A stretch of DNA of 32,492 nucleotides from Candidatus Kuenenia hertensis (GTDB lineage Bacteria; Planctomycetota; Brocadiia; Brocadiales; Brocadiaceae), in contig SOET01000044.1 of NCBI GenBank assembly GCA_021646465.1, forward strand, positions 1 to 32,492, written 5' to 3'. Made by a program: the position numbers and the translations under genes. Positions 16,626 through 24,905 of the stretch are shown here, piece by piece (position 1 is the first letter of the stretch; each line of letters opens with the position of its first letter). The notes under the pieces are model-generated. The model was not told the DNA's origin and ran no database searches. It saw only the letters and a list, made by a program, of their open reading frames with translations.

Positions 16626-16876
16626 AAATTTTTCTCCCTTTACGCCAATACCCGGCTCCAATAATACGTATTTTACTACCACGATACGTGAACCGTACTG
16701 TGATGATATCTTTCCCCATTTTTCCAAAACAATAATATCTTTTTTCATTATGGCTGTGGGTTATGTCTTCTGCGATTATACAATGAGGGTCTAAAAATGC
16801 ATGTTGTGCTAATTCAAATGAAAGGCCATGTCTTTCTTGATTTTTCGAGTTTTTGCTTTCATCCCATTTTTACCAT
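16603..16876 (-). pseudogene. BrnT-type toxin, apparently frameshifted at its start
   Basis: A frame ending at 16603 reads KWDESKNSKNQERHGLSFELAQHAFLDPHC…HSHNEKRYYCFGKMGKDIITVRFTYRGSKIRIIGAGYWRKGRKIYDN. This is a full BrnT RNase domain with the family's conserved WDxxKNxxNxxKHGxSFE opening and the IRIIxAR-like end. No start codon lies in this frame after the upstream TAA. An ATG at 16876 (ATG GTA AAA) would read into it only if one A is dropped from the run at 16867-16871. The ordinary reading from that ATG stops after five codons. Either the toxin is dead, or the run is slippery or mis-sequenced. The stop overlaps the antitoxin start, as in intact pairs. Confidence 0.6.
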
Positions 16877-16960
16877 TTATATTTTTGGATTTTAGCAGAA
16901 GAGTTATTGGGAAGCAATATAAACATATGGCAGGTTATATGGTTATCGTTCCTAAAGAAA

Positions 16961-17365
16961 TCAGTGCTTCTTTTTCAAAAAGAGCCCTATTTTTTTATCT
17001 TCCTTTGAAATATGATCTAATAGCCAATTACATAATCTCCATTGTATTTGCTGTAATAATTCCGGGGTGACTCCATATTTTTCATAATCTCTTTCCAGTT
17101 CGGAGAAATCTTTTGTGAACAGGATATGTTCATCTTTGTGGTTTTTATAAGATGAGTAGTTGTGTTTTATCATGATGCATTCTTCCGCGTGGAAGTGGTC
17201 AACCACATATCGTGCCAGATAATTTAATATTTTGGAGACTTCTTCTTTTTCAGAATTTCCTTTCATTGCATCAAGCAAATTATTCACTCTTTTGAATATT
17301 TCCTTATGTTGTTCATCGATGTCTTCAATATCTATTGCCAGATCATCATTCCATTGAAGTTTCAT
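16961..17365 (-). CDS. Bacteriohemerythrin
   Basis: The 134-residue single-domain protein is a four-helix bundle with a non-haem di-iron site that binds O2 (or senses O2, NO or iron). The ligand pattern is complete: W-N start (LQWNDDLAIDIEDIDEQHKEIF), HFHAEECIM, HKDEH and DHISKEDKKIG. A strong GGAGG precedes the ATG by 9 nt. It lies 42 nt after the AddB-like gene on the same strand. In a strictly or mainly anaerobic cell it would serve O2 scavenging or storage; that role is inference. Confidence 0.92.
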   Translation of the reverse strand: MKLQWNDDLAIDIEDIDEQHKEIFKRVNNLLDAMKGNSEKEEVSKILNYLARYVVDHFHAEECIMIKHNYSSYKNHKDEHILFTKDFSELERDYEKYGVTPELLQQIQWRLCNWLLDHISKEDKKIGLFLKKKH

Positions 17366-17407
17366 TTTTTACAACCTCCGGGATGAAATAAGTTGATTTC
17401 ATTCAGA

Positions 17408-20400
17408 TTAGTGGGTTTTTGTAGTTTTATCCGCTATGATATTTCTGTAAGTTGCCAGCCTTTCATCATGTTCCTGTCTGAAGCGGGATGGTTGATGTCC
17501 CTTTCTGCATGCGGTAGTAAATTCACACCACTGACAGTATGTTTTGTTTTCCATAGGTGGAAACAATCCTTTGCGAATAATAGTAAGAAATTCATATACG
17601 GTTGTCCAGAAGAGCTCTTTATGCGGTGTCCAATCGTTATTATTTATGGTATTTTTTTGTGTGTATCTTTCTCCTTTTTTATCGATCATGTCTAGGGCAA
17701 TATAAACAAACGATGCTTCATCAAATTTTATTTCAGAATGGGGAGAAACTTCATTTACATATTTATTCATCAGGAACTGTTCTGCCATTGTGATATAAAA
17801 TGGCAGTTGCAGCTTTTGCCCGCGAACGGCAGATCTTAATAAATTTTCATCACGTGCCCTTCCTGATTTGTAATCAACCAGACGGAAGTATATTTCCTGT
17901 CCGTCTTTCTTAAGGTCTATTCTATCAATTTTTCCTGTAAAAAATATGGTTGTGTTTTCATCGACTGCACTTTTTGGCAATGCTACCTGTAATCGTGTTT
18001 CAATAAATGTCGGGATATAGCCGGTATCCTTAATTTGTTTGAGATCCCATGGCAGGAAATGGAGTAAACAGGTAATTATTTCATCTTTTGTAATTTCCCA
18101 CAGAAGCGGATAGGGTATCGGTATTTGTTTTTCCATTTTCGCAAAAGATTCATTTGCAATTCCACGTAAGTATTCAAGGGGATTTATATTATCTGCTTTT
18201 TCTTTAAAATATTCTCTTTCTCTCAGATAGCAATATAATTTATCCAGTATGCCGTGATAGAGATTACCAAGTTTCGGTGAGGTAATACGTATATCGTTTT
18301 CCGGATCTTCCAGAGGTTCCAGTTGCAGAATTTCTCCCATAAAAAACTTGAACGGACATGCTCCAAATGCTTCAAGCATCGTGGGAGTAAAGCCTTTTTG
18401 CGCTCTCTTTTTATACCAGCGTTCCACATCGGAAATGACGCCGTCATATGCTGAAAGATATGGGGTAAAACTTTCCATAGCATGCAACGCTCGTTTGGAG
18501 CGTGTATAGGCGGCATTGTTCATTCCAATTGCTTTGATACAATCTGAAGGGTCGATGTGATCAAGGGTCATGCGAATGACGGCTTCATTGGGCGTAAGCA
18601 ATGATACATCTTCTCTGCATAATTTGTTTTTTATACCGCGCGGAACGCATATTTTAAAATGAACATTATCCTCCGCGTTTTCATTTCCGGAATATAATCT
18701 TTTTATGTTTTGACGGATGTCCATTATGTAGTGGGAAGGCGTTTTTGGTTTTCCCGCCTCATCTGAACGTTCATAGAGGAGATAAAGCCTTTCCTGTGCA
18801 GCATTGAGGAGGAAATAAAATAACAAACGCTCCTCATCAAAACCCTTTAACTTTTCAGGGATGTGATTTCCCAGCACTTCGGATAATCTTCGTCGGGTAT
18901 GATCTCGTAAAAATGGTTCTTCAAAGATAAAACGGGGAAACTCCTTTTCGTTCAACCCTATGAGAAACAATACGCGAAATGGTATGCCGCGGGCAGACAT
19001 AGCATCTGTAACCTTGACGCCTTTGTTGCTTGTAATTCCAACACGTATCCCTTCCTGCTTACATGCATTAATAAAAGTATCCGCAAACTGATCGTAGGTA
19101 ATTTCTTTATCAACACGATCAAGAATGGAGAATGTGTCTAACAAGTAAGTTATTCTCTCCTTAATAAAAATATCTCTTTGTATAATTTCCTCGTCTATGC
19201 CGTCGGAAGGAATATGTATATATTTATTAAGAAAAAGGTTGATTTTATGGCACATTTGAGTCCATGTTGCTTTTTCTTGGAGGGAAAGTAAGTCGTTTGA
19301 CAACTGTTGCAATATGGTTTTCAGGAACTCAATTTGATTACAGCTGATATTGATAGTGTGAGGGAAAATATCTTCGTCTGTTGGTTTTGCCATTGCGTTC
19401 TTTAATTGTTCAAGTTTTGATAACCAGCAATGTATATCGCTGTGTACCCCGATTATTCTGCTGATACTATCCCAGATATCCGGTCTTTTCATAACGTCCT
19501 TTACTCCAACAGGAAGAGGAGTATTGAAATAGGGTGATTCCAGAATATCGATAACCATAGGGCGATAAAAATTTTCACGGTTCAGCAGGAGTAATTGTTT
19601 TATAATGGCAAACAGGGGGTATTTGTCTATCGGTTCCTTCCTGTGAGTGGTAAAAGGGATATAGTTTTCCTGAAAAATCTCTTGAATAATATTTATGTAT
19701 GGATCAAGTTCTCTTGCCACAATGCCGATATCTCCAAATACGTAACCTTTGTCGGCGAGTTTGTGTATTTCCTTTGCGATTACCCATATTTCATCATGCT
19801 TACCGGATACATTAATTATGCTAAGGTTATCTAATGAAGGTGTGTTGAGTATAAGTTTTTCATCTGAAGAATTTCTTGTTTCCTTTTCTGTGTCCATTAA
19901 ATAAGAAAAACCTTGGTGTTCGTGGGGTGGCAACTCCTCAATATCCCGCGCAATTCCCAACAAAAAAGATTCGTAGAAATATTTAACATAGGTAAAGGCG
20001 GAATGGTTATTTTTATAGGGCAGAAACAGTATTGTTGGATAATATCTGAATATTTCAGAAAAAAAATCTTGCTCTACGCCGGTTAAATCATAGAAGCCAT
20101 ATGCCAGAATATGCTTGAATTTCCCAAGATATTCAGAATCAGGTACGCACTTTGTTGCCGCATAATAGAGATTTGAATAATGAGATATGTTGAGGGATTT
20201 CAGCGTTGTCTGGAAAAGAGAAAATAACCGGGACACATCTGATAGTTTTTGGATATCCGCACCGTCGACAATGTGTTCTTTAACGGATGCCTTTAAGTCA
20301 TCTGCATTAACATTAGCATCCGCGAGGTCTTGCATAGCATGGAATATTGACCGGGCAATGGATGACGGTGATGTTACATTTTTAAAGGAAGGTGTTCGTT

Positions 20401-20710
20401 GCATCTCCTGTTCGACAAGTTTGGTGATAAGCCTTTCATAAATAAAAGATTCCCGCAAAATGTGTCCGGCATCCTTTTTTGCATTTCTGCATATTTCTTC
20501 TGCCAGGAGGTAGAAATTTAAAAAAAATACATTGAGCAACGATGCATCATGTTTCTTTACCAAACGTGCCTGAAGATGTTCAAGCATATAGTTTGTTGGA
20601 GCAACAACAGCAATAGGGGCGAAGGGATCTTCTTTTTTTGTGGTGAGTAAAGTGTCTACAAACGAATTCTCAAGCGAAGGATGGTATTGCCCAATCTTGA
20701 TCGATAACAT
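17408..20710 (-). CDS. AddB-like PD-(D/E)XK nuclease with iron-sulfur cysteines, no Walker A
   Basis: The 1100-residue protein follows the AddB (RexB) plan. An inactivated UvrD-like helicase body includes YGFYDLTGVEQDFFSEIF, VTDAMSARGIPFRVLFLIGLNEKEFP and EERLLFYFLLNAA. A C-terminal RecB-type nuclease shows TGKIDRID (D929) and LVDYKSG (D946, K948). Cysteines C785, C1059, C1062 and C1068 reproduce the four-cysteine cluster of AddB: one before the nuclease, then Cx2Cx5C after it. The N-terminus shows no GxxGxGK phosphate loop; AddB proteins of Bacillus keep one. No addA is next to it. It probably takes part in double-strand break end processing with an AddA encoded elsewhere, or acts alone. It leads a minus-strand run with the hemerythrin and brnTA. 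Confidence 0.85.
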   Translation of the reverse strand: MLSIKIGQYHPSLENSFVDTLLTTKKEDPFAPIAVVAPTNYMLEHLQARLVKKHDASLLNVFFLNFYLLAEEICRNAKKDAGHILRESFIYERLITKLVEQEMQRTPSFKNVTSPSSIARSIFHAMQDLADANVNADDLKASVKEHIVDGADIQKLSDVSRLFSLFQTTLKSLNISHYSNLYYAATKCVPDSEYLGKFKHILAYGFYDLTGVEQDFFSEIFRYYPTILFLPYKNNHSAFTYVKYFYESFLLGIARDIEELPPHEHQGFSYLMDTEKETRNSSDEKLILNTPSLDNLSIINVSGKHDEIWVIAKEIHKLADKGYVFGDIGIVARELDPYINIIQEIFQENYIPFTTHRKEPIDKYPLFAIIKQLLLLNRENFYRPMVIDILESPYFNTPLPVGVKDVMKRPDIWDSISRIIGVHSDIHCWLSKLEQLKNAMAKPTDEDIFPHTINISCNQIEFLKTILQQLSNDLLSLQEKATWTQMCHKINLFLNKYIHIPSDGIDEEIIQRDIFIKERITYLLDTFSILDRVDKEITYDQFADTFINACKQEGIRVGITSNKGVKVTDAMSARGIPFRVLFLIGLNEKEFPRFIFEEPFLRDHTRRRLSEVLGNHIPEKLKGFDEERLLFYFLLNAAQERLYLLYERSDEAGKPKTPSHYIMDIRQNIKRLYSGNENAEDNVHFKICVPRGIKNKLCREDVSLLTPNEAVIRMTLDHIDPSDCIKAIGMNNAAYTRSKRALHAMESFTPYLSAYDGVISDVERWYKKRAQKGFTPTMLEAFGACPFKFFMGEILQLEPLEDPENDIRITSPKLGNLYHGILDKLYCYLREREYFKEKADNINPLEYLRGIANESFAKMEKQIPIPYPLLWEITKDEIITCLLHFLPWDLKQIKDTGYIPTFIETRLQVALPKSAVDENTTIFFTGKIDRIDLKKDGQEIYFRLVDYKSGRARDENLLRSAVRGQKLQLPFYITMAEQFLMNKYVNEVSPHSEIKFDEASFVYIALDMIDKKGERYTQKNTINNNDWTPHKELFWTTVYEFLTIIRKGLFPPMENKTYCQWCEFTTACRKGHQPSRFRQEHDERLATYRNIIADKTTKTH

Positions 20711-20981
20711 TTTCTATTTTTCAGAATTACGCTAATTTAACGTTTAGGAATTTCAATCTTTGTAAGGGGTGGGCATTGCCCACTCTGTTGAAAGCCGCCG
20801 AAGGACTAATTTATGTAAAAACAACAGTATCATTATGGGTGTTGAATGTCTGAAAAGCTTCTTTTATCGAAAAATATTGGAGAATTTCACCGTTTATTTC
20901 ATTATAATCATATGAAATTTTAATCTGCAAGCCTCTTTTTTGAAAGTATTTTTACCGGAACAACTATTCGAGGTAAGGCAT
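20711..20981. other. Intergenic stretch with a GTGGGC-ATT-GCCCAC palindrome
   Basis: This divergent gap between the AddB-like gene and the EamA gene contains GTGGGCATTGCCCAC at 20769-20783, a short perfect stem in otherwise AT-rich DNA. It looks like a dispersed REP-type repeat. No gene or strong promoter is seen. Confidence 0.35.
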
Positions 20982-21398
20982 ATGGAACCATATTATCTTG
21001 CACTTATTACCGCTATTCTCTGGGGTACTGTTGCGTTTTTGGAAAAAGTCGGGCTTTCTTCTGCAGAGCCTATGACTGCTTACATAGTCCGAAGTTCGGG
21101 GATATTTATAGGCGTCATTATTATCGTGTTTTTTACCCCAAATCTATCAGCCGTTGGAAAGATGGGAATCAAGTCCATTTGCTTTCTTGTGCTTGCGGGT
21201 CTTCTGGCAGGTTTTATCGCACAAGTGGTATTTTTTAAAGCAATTAAAGCAGGAGAAATTTCAAAAGTTGTTCCTATTACCAGCAGCGCGCCATTATTTA
21301 CTTTTATTTTTGGTTGTATTTTTCTTGGAGAAGAAGTAACTTTTTCCAAGGTTGCCGGTATGTTACTGATTTTAGGGGGGCTTATGTTACTTCGTTAA
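20982..21398 (+). CDS. EamA-family transporter, half-size
   Basis: The 138-residue membrane protein has about five hydrophobic helices and the EamA signature at its ends (YYLALITAILWGTVAFLEKVGL; KAGEISKVVPITSSAPLFTFIFGCIFLGEEVTFSKVAGMLLILGGLMLL). It is half the size of the common duplicated ten-helix transporters, like the small EmrE/YP_-type half proteins that must dimerise. ATG 20982 is preferred to 20940 because GAGGTAAGG lies just upstream. The substrate is unknown. The gene stands alone, 46 nt before the nitroreductase. Confidence 0.85.
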   Translation: MEPYYLALITAILWGTVAFLEKVGLSSAEPMTAYIVRSSGIFIGVIIIVFFTPNLSAVGKMGIKSICFLVLAGLLAGFIAQVVFFKAIKAGEISKVVPITSSAPLFTFIFGCIFLGEEVTFSKVAGMLLILGGLMLLR

Positions 21399-21444
21399 GA
21401 GCCTCTCTTTGTTTTAGCGGGAAATTGAAATGGAGGATTGCAAA

Positions 21445-21948
21445 ATGAATGTATGTGATATTGTAAAAGAAAGGCGGAGTGTGCGTTCTTATAAGAAAGA
21501 ACCCGTTCCCAAAGAGAAGTTGGAGCGTATATTGGAAGCAGCGCGAAATGCTCCAAGTGCGGCCAACAGACAACCTGTATGTTTCTACGTAATTAAGGAT
21601 GAAAAGGTAAAAAAACAACTGAAAGAAGCGTATAACGAAGAATGGTTTTACACGGCTCCCGTTATCATCGGTGTATGCAGTATTCCGGAAGTATCCTGGA
21701 AACGTGGAGATGGGAAAAATTATGCCGATATTGATGCTGCAATAGCGATGGACCATCTCATTCTTGCAGCTACTGAAGAAGGATTGGCTACTTGCTGGGT
21801 TGCCGCTTTTAAGGTATCTGTTGTAAAATCGGTTCTTAATCTTCCTTCCGGGATTGAACCTGTGGCATTAACGCCGCTAGGTTATCCTGATACTATTCCG
21901 GAACCGACCTTTCGCAAGCCTTTGAAAGAATTGATAAAATATATTTAA
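21445..21948 (+). CDS. Nitroreductase-family flavoprotein
   Basis: The 167-residue protein starts at ATG 21445 because GGAGG (21432-21436) sits 8 nt upstream; an ATG at 21430 would bury it. It has the FMN-binding N-terminus RRSVRSYKKEPVPKEKLERILEAARNAPSAANRQP, the central DIDAAIAMDHLILAATEEGLATCWVAAF and a C-terminal PLGYPD motif. The family reduces nitro groups, quinones or flavins with NAD(P)H; the natural substrate is unknown. It is one of the short nitroreductases. Its stop overlaps the stop of the convergent lipoprotein gene by 4 nt. Confidence 0.92.
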   Translation: MNVCDIVKERRSVRSYKKEPVPKEKLERILEAARNAPSAANRQPVCFYVIKDEKVKKQLKEAYNEEWFYTAPVIIGVCSIPEVSWKRGDGKNYADIDAAIAMDHLILAATEEGLATCWVAAFKVSVVKSVLNLPSGIEPVALTPLGYPDTIPEPTFRKPLKELIKYI

Positions 21949-22397
21949 TGGGTTGTATGCTGAAGCAGTCGTTCTTTTAATTCGGTTGCATTTTTCAGCA
22001 CTTCCTCCTGGCGTTCTTCCACAGGTATTTCTTCTGCTGGTTCTAATTGATAAAGGAAGTAATGTTCATCTTCTAGCTTCATAGGGAGAATGAGTTCTGA
22101 GAAAAAATCCAGAGGTATGTATTGATAATAGGGTGGTTTGATTTTTTCATAGATAGTCATTCGTTTCGTCAGTAACCTTCCTTCTATGTCAGTTTTTTCC
22201 AAGGTAATTTTTCTTGTCCCGTAGTAAGTGAACTTTGTGGTTACCGGCGTCTGCCCGATCGGTTCATCATCCAGATAAACCATTGTACCGGGCGGCTCCG
22301 AATCAATTGTGATGGTGCGAAGTACACAACCACATAAAATGAAACTGGCGGTTATACAGAGTGCAAATGGATGAAAAATTATTTTAGGGGATTTCAT
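21945..22397 (-). CDS. PEGA-domain lipoprotein
   Basis: The 150-residue protein has a signal peptide ending in a lipobox-like LCGC (SFILCGC), so it should be acylated and anchored in a membrane. A PEGA domain follows directly (TITIDSEPPGTMVYLDDEPIGQTPVTTKFTYYGTRKITLEK), a small β-fold found in envelope proteins. The tail is acidic and helical (EEIPVEERQEEVLKNATELKERLLQ). ATG 22397 (MKSPK) is preferred to an upstream TTG at 22409. It lies 24 nt downstream of the phosphoesterase gene and is probably cotranscribed with it. Role unknown. Confidence 0.85.
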   Translation of the reverse strand: MKSPKIIFHPFALCITASFILCGCVLRTITIDSEPPGTMVYLDDEPIGQTPVTTKFTYYGTRKITLEKTDIEGRLLTKRMTIYEKIKPPYYQYIPLDFFSELILPMKLEDEHYFLYQLEPAEEIPVEERQEEVLKNATELKERLLQHTTH

Positions 22398-22421
22398 AAT
22401 CAATATCAATGTAAGTAATAA

Positions 22422-22907
22422 TTAAGATTCCGTTGAAAGGTCTATTATTTCCGCATGCAATGTTTTGAGATCCATTAGTGCTACCGTGCTTTTACCGCTG
22501 AGCCAGCCACAGCATTCCCCTGGGTTTATGTAAAATGGTTTTCCCTGCTTAATTTCAGGAATATGTGTATGGGCGCTTATAATGATATCAACATCTTCCT
22601 TGTCCACGTTGGTGAATAGATTTTCCAGTGTATGTGTCACAAGGATTGTTTTTCCGTCTATGACGATAGTATATGGCGGAATATGAATATCTTTGCAAAC
22701 ACCCATCAGTCCTTTTCGTTCACCATCATTATTGCCAAACACCCCAATGAAACGGGCTTTTAAATTCATCAATTCTTTCAGAGAAAACGGGGCAACATAG
22801 TCGCCAGCATGAATTACGTATTCTAAATCCTGATTGTTAAAAAAGCGAACGGTTTTTTTGATTGTAATAATATTATCATGCGTGTCTGCAATAATTCCAA
22901 TTTTCAT
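22422..22907 (-). CDS. Metallophosphoesterase, MJ0936/YfcE type
   Basis: The 161-residue protein carries the calcineurin-like metal-binding motifs IGIIADTHDN, HAGDYVAPF, GNNDGE, VTHTL and SAHTHIPEI, then the conserved NPGECCGWLSGKST. The NPGECCG ending is that of the archaeal/planctomycete MJ0936-like branch rather than the NPGS of E. coli YfcE. It hydrolyses phosphodiesters in vitro; the physiological substrate is unknown. It is likely the first gene of a two-gene unit with the PEGA lipoprotein. Confidence 0.93.
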   Translation of the reverse strand: MKIGIIADTHDNIITIKKTVRFFNNQDLEYVIHAGDYVAPFSLKELMNLKARFIGVFGNNDGERKGLMGVCKDIHIPPYTIVIDGKTILVTHTLENLFTNVDKEDVDIIISAHTHIPEIKQGKPFYINPGECCGWLSGKSTVALMDLKTLHAEIIDLSTES

Positions 22908-23005
22908 ATAAAACAGAAGGGCAAAAGTTAATTTCAGAAGATATTAATAACCGGTCTTTTTCGTTTATGGTATTGGTAGGAAAATATGCATATTGCAATG
23001 CATGG

Positions 23006-23095
23006 CGGAGAGGCCGGGATTCGAACCCGGGGTAGGGCTTTAGACCCTACAACGGTTTAGCAAACCGTCGCTTTAAGCCGCTCAGCCACCTCTCC
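23006..23095 (-). tRNA. tRNA-Ser (anticodon GCT)
   Basis: The minus strand folds as a class II tRNA: acceptor GGAGAGG pairing with CCTCTCC, anticodon loop TTTGCTAAA giving GCT, a long variable arm (TGTAGGGTCTAAAGCCCTACC) and TψC arm GGGTTCGAATCCC. The 3' CCA is not encoded. It reads AGC/AGT codons. It is the second of two serine tRNAs in tandem. Confidence 0.97.
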
Positions 23096-23128
23096 ATTTA
23101 TAATTTATGTACTGAAATGATTCAGAAA

Positions 23129-23177
23129 ATAATAACCACGGATTCCTTGGTGTTTTGCTAATGCATTCCGTGGTTTA
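23129..23177. terminator. Stem-loop between the two serine tRNA genes
   Basis: AACCACGGA near 23136-23144 pairs with TCCGTGGTT near 23168-23176 across a loop of about 23 nt. It may be a processing signal or a weak terminator in the tRNA transcript. Confidence 0.35.
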
Positions 23178-23219
23178 TATAAAAAATTAACTAAAGTCAA
23201 AATTCTTAAAAAAACATGG

Positions 23220-23306
23220 CGGAGGGAGTAGGATTCGAACCCACGGGAGACTCACGCCTCCAGCAGTTTTCAAGACTGCCGCCATAGTCCACTCGGCCAT
23301 CCCTCC
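23220..23306 (-). tRNA. tRNA-Ser (anticodon TGA)
   Basis: The minus strand gives a class II tRNA: acceptor GGAGGGA pairing with the TCCCTCC end, anticodon stem-loop CAGTCTTGAAAACTG with anticodon TGA, an extended variable arm and TψC arm GGGTTCGAATCC. CCA is not encoded. It reads UCA and related codons. Its 5' end lies only 2 nt after the stop codon of the upstream bifunctional nuclease gene. Confidence 0.97.
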
Positions 23307-23308
23307 TT

Positions 23309-23716
23309 TTAAAAACTATCCTCAGGTTTACAAACTTCTTCCAATACCTTGCTTTCTACAAAGATAGGAGTATTTTTCTGCATAGCTAACGCGACTGCGT
23401 CGCTCGGCCTTGAATCTATCTCAACGATAGATCCATTTTGCTTCAATACAATTTTTGCATAAAAGGTGTTATTTCTCAGATCGTTGATAATAACCTTGAT
23501 GACACCTGCATTGAGACTTTCGATAACTTTGCTAATTAAATCATGTGTCAGAGGACGTGGGGTATTAATTCCTTTCACCGCTCGGTCAATTGCCCAAGCC
23601 TCATTAAGACCGATTACGATGGGGAAACTTCTCTCTCCATCTACTTCTTTTAATACGATGACCTGATGGTCACTCGTTTCAGTAATTATAATTTTTGAAA
23701 GAGTTACGGGAATCAT
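23309..23716 (-). CDS. Bifunctional nuclease-domain protein (DUF151/BFN)
   Basis: The 135-residue protein is a complete BFN domain: VIVLKEVDGERSFPIVIGLNEAWAIDRAVKG, RPLTHDLISKVIESL, VIINDLRNNTFYAKIVL and the conserved IDSRPSDAVALAMQKNTPIFV. Plant and some bacterial members have DNase and RNase activity; the cellular role in bacteria is unclear. ATG 23716 is preferred to a TTG at 23731 because GAGGAAG, the likely ribosome-binding site, overlaps the TTG. Two serine tRNA genes follow on the same strand, the first after 2 nt, so the mRNA and the tRNA are probably cut from one transcript. Confidence 0.93.
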   Translation of the reverse strand: MIPVTLSKIIITETSDHQVIVLKEVDGERSFPIVIGLNEAWAIDRAVKGINTPRPLTHDLISKVIESLNAGVIKVIINDLRNNTFYAKIVLKQNGSIVEIDSRPSDAVALAMQKNTPIFVESKVLEEVCKPEDSF

Positions 23717-23994
23717 ATGCCACTTCCTCAAACAGAACTTCTATTTATCATGGTAATCATTGCAATACAGCAAACTGCAATGATCTCTTTGAAAATTGTA
23801 GCACATCGACCCCTTTTGTCAAATAATTTTTAATTACCAGAGGTTTCAAACTGGGTAAAGGAGGGGGCAGGACAACGAAATTGACTGAGAAGCATACAAA
23901 AATTACCTTTGGTTATTGATTTTTCTTAACGTATTTTCTCAGAAACTCATATATAACAATACCTTACATAATATTTATGTTAAACGAAACGTTG

Positions 23995-24023
23995 TTGACA
24001 GCTTTCAGGTTGGCTGATATACT
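23995..24023 (+). promoter_or_regulatory. Consensus sigma-70-type promoter for uppP operon
   Basis: TTGACA (23995-24000), a 17-nt spacer and TATACT (24018-24023) give one of the best promoters in the window. The expected start is near 24030, about 36 nt before the uppP ATG. The rest of the 23717-24065 gap holds no gene. Confidence 0.8.
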
Positions 24024-24065
24024 GTGAAATTACTATGATTTTTGACTTAAAAAGCCGGAAATTTT

Positions 24066-24905
24066 ATGATTGAACACATTATCCTTGGCATAATCCAGGG
24101 TTTAACGGAATTCTTGCCGATAAGCAGCTCTGGTCATCTGGTAATTCTAAAAAACTATTTGCAGGTAAAAGAAACTCAAGGCGTCCTTCTGGAGGTGATG
24201 TTGCATTTGGGCACATTACTCTCTATCTTTGCTGTTTTCTGGAGGGATATTCTTGAAATTTTTCGCTGGGTAATTATTTCTACCCTAAAATTATGTTCCG
24301 GATGTCATCCAAAGGAAATTTGGGTAGAAGATCACTATACCCGATTTTTTTTATTGATTCTTATTGGAACAGTACCTACGGGGATCATCGCACTTCTGTT
24401 TGAAAAGAAATTTGAATCACTATTTAATGAACCATTTCTTGCTGCGATTGCAATTCTTATCACGGGCATCATTCTGTGGCTGACAAAATACTTCGGAGCA
24501 AAAAATCCTGGTGAAAAATCAATAAATGTGTTCCGTGCCTTGATTATCGGTTCTGTACAGGGAATTGCAATTACTCCCGGTATGTCCCGTTCCGGTTTGA
24601 CGATTTCAGCGGCTTCGTACATGGGCGTTAATCGTGAAACAGCGGTACGGTACTCATTTCTTCTCAGCGTACCTGCGATTGTTGGCGCTGTGATTCTTCA
24701 GATAAAAAAGATGGATGTTGTAAGCGATCAAAATCTTATCCCTCTGTTTGCTGGTACCGGCGTTGCCTTTGTTGTAGGATATCTTGCCTTGCAATTCCTT
24801 ATAAAAATTGTACAAAGGGGCAGACTGTATGTGTTCGCATATTATTGCTGGGGATTTGGGTTTGCTGCGGCACTATCTTTTTTGCTGAAATCTATGTATA
24901 AATGA
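24066..24905 (+). CDS. uppP: Undecaprenyl-diphosphatase
   Basis: The 279-residue membrane protein (BacA/UppP family, about eight hydrophobic segments) removes one phosphate from undecaprenyl diphosphate, regenerating the lipid carrier for peptidoglycan and other envelope polymers. The two active-site motifs are intact: GIIQGLTEFLPISSSGHLVI at the N-terminus and GIAITPGMSRSGLTISAASYMGVNR in the second half. Length is typical (about 265-285). It opens a plus-strand run and overlaps the next gene by 4 nt (ATGA). Confidence 0.97.
   Translation: MIEHIILGIIQGLTEFLPISSSGHLVILKNYLQVKETQGVLLEVMLHLGTLLSIFAVFWRDILEIFRWVIISTLKLCSGCHPKEIWVEDHYTRFFLLILIGTVPTGIIALLFEKKFESLFNEPFLAAIAILITGIILWLTKYFGAKNPGEKSINVFRALIIGSVQGIAITPGMSRSGLTISAASYMGVNRETAVRYSFLLSVPAIVGAVILQIKKMDVVSDQNLIPLFAGTGVAFVVGYLALQFLIKIVQRGRLYVFAYYCWGFGFAAALSFLLKSMYK

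Noticed and set aside
16626-16748. N-terminal extension of the antitoxin to 121 residues
   Set aside because: This segment is the out-of-frame shadow of the BrnT coding sequence; the antitoxin start at 16625 matches the family and the toxin overlap.
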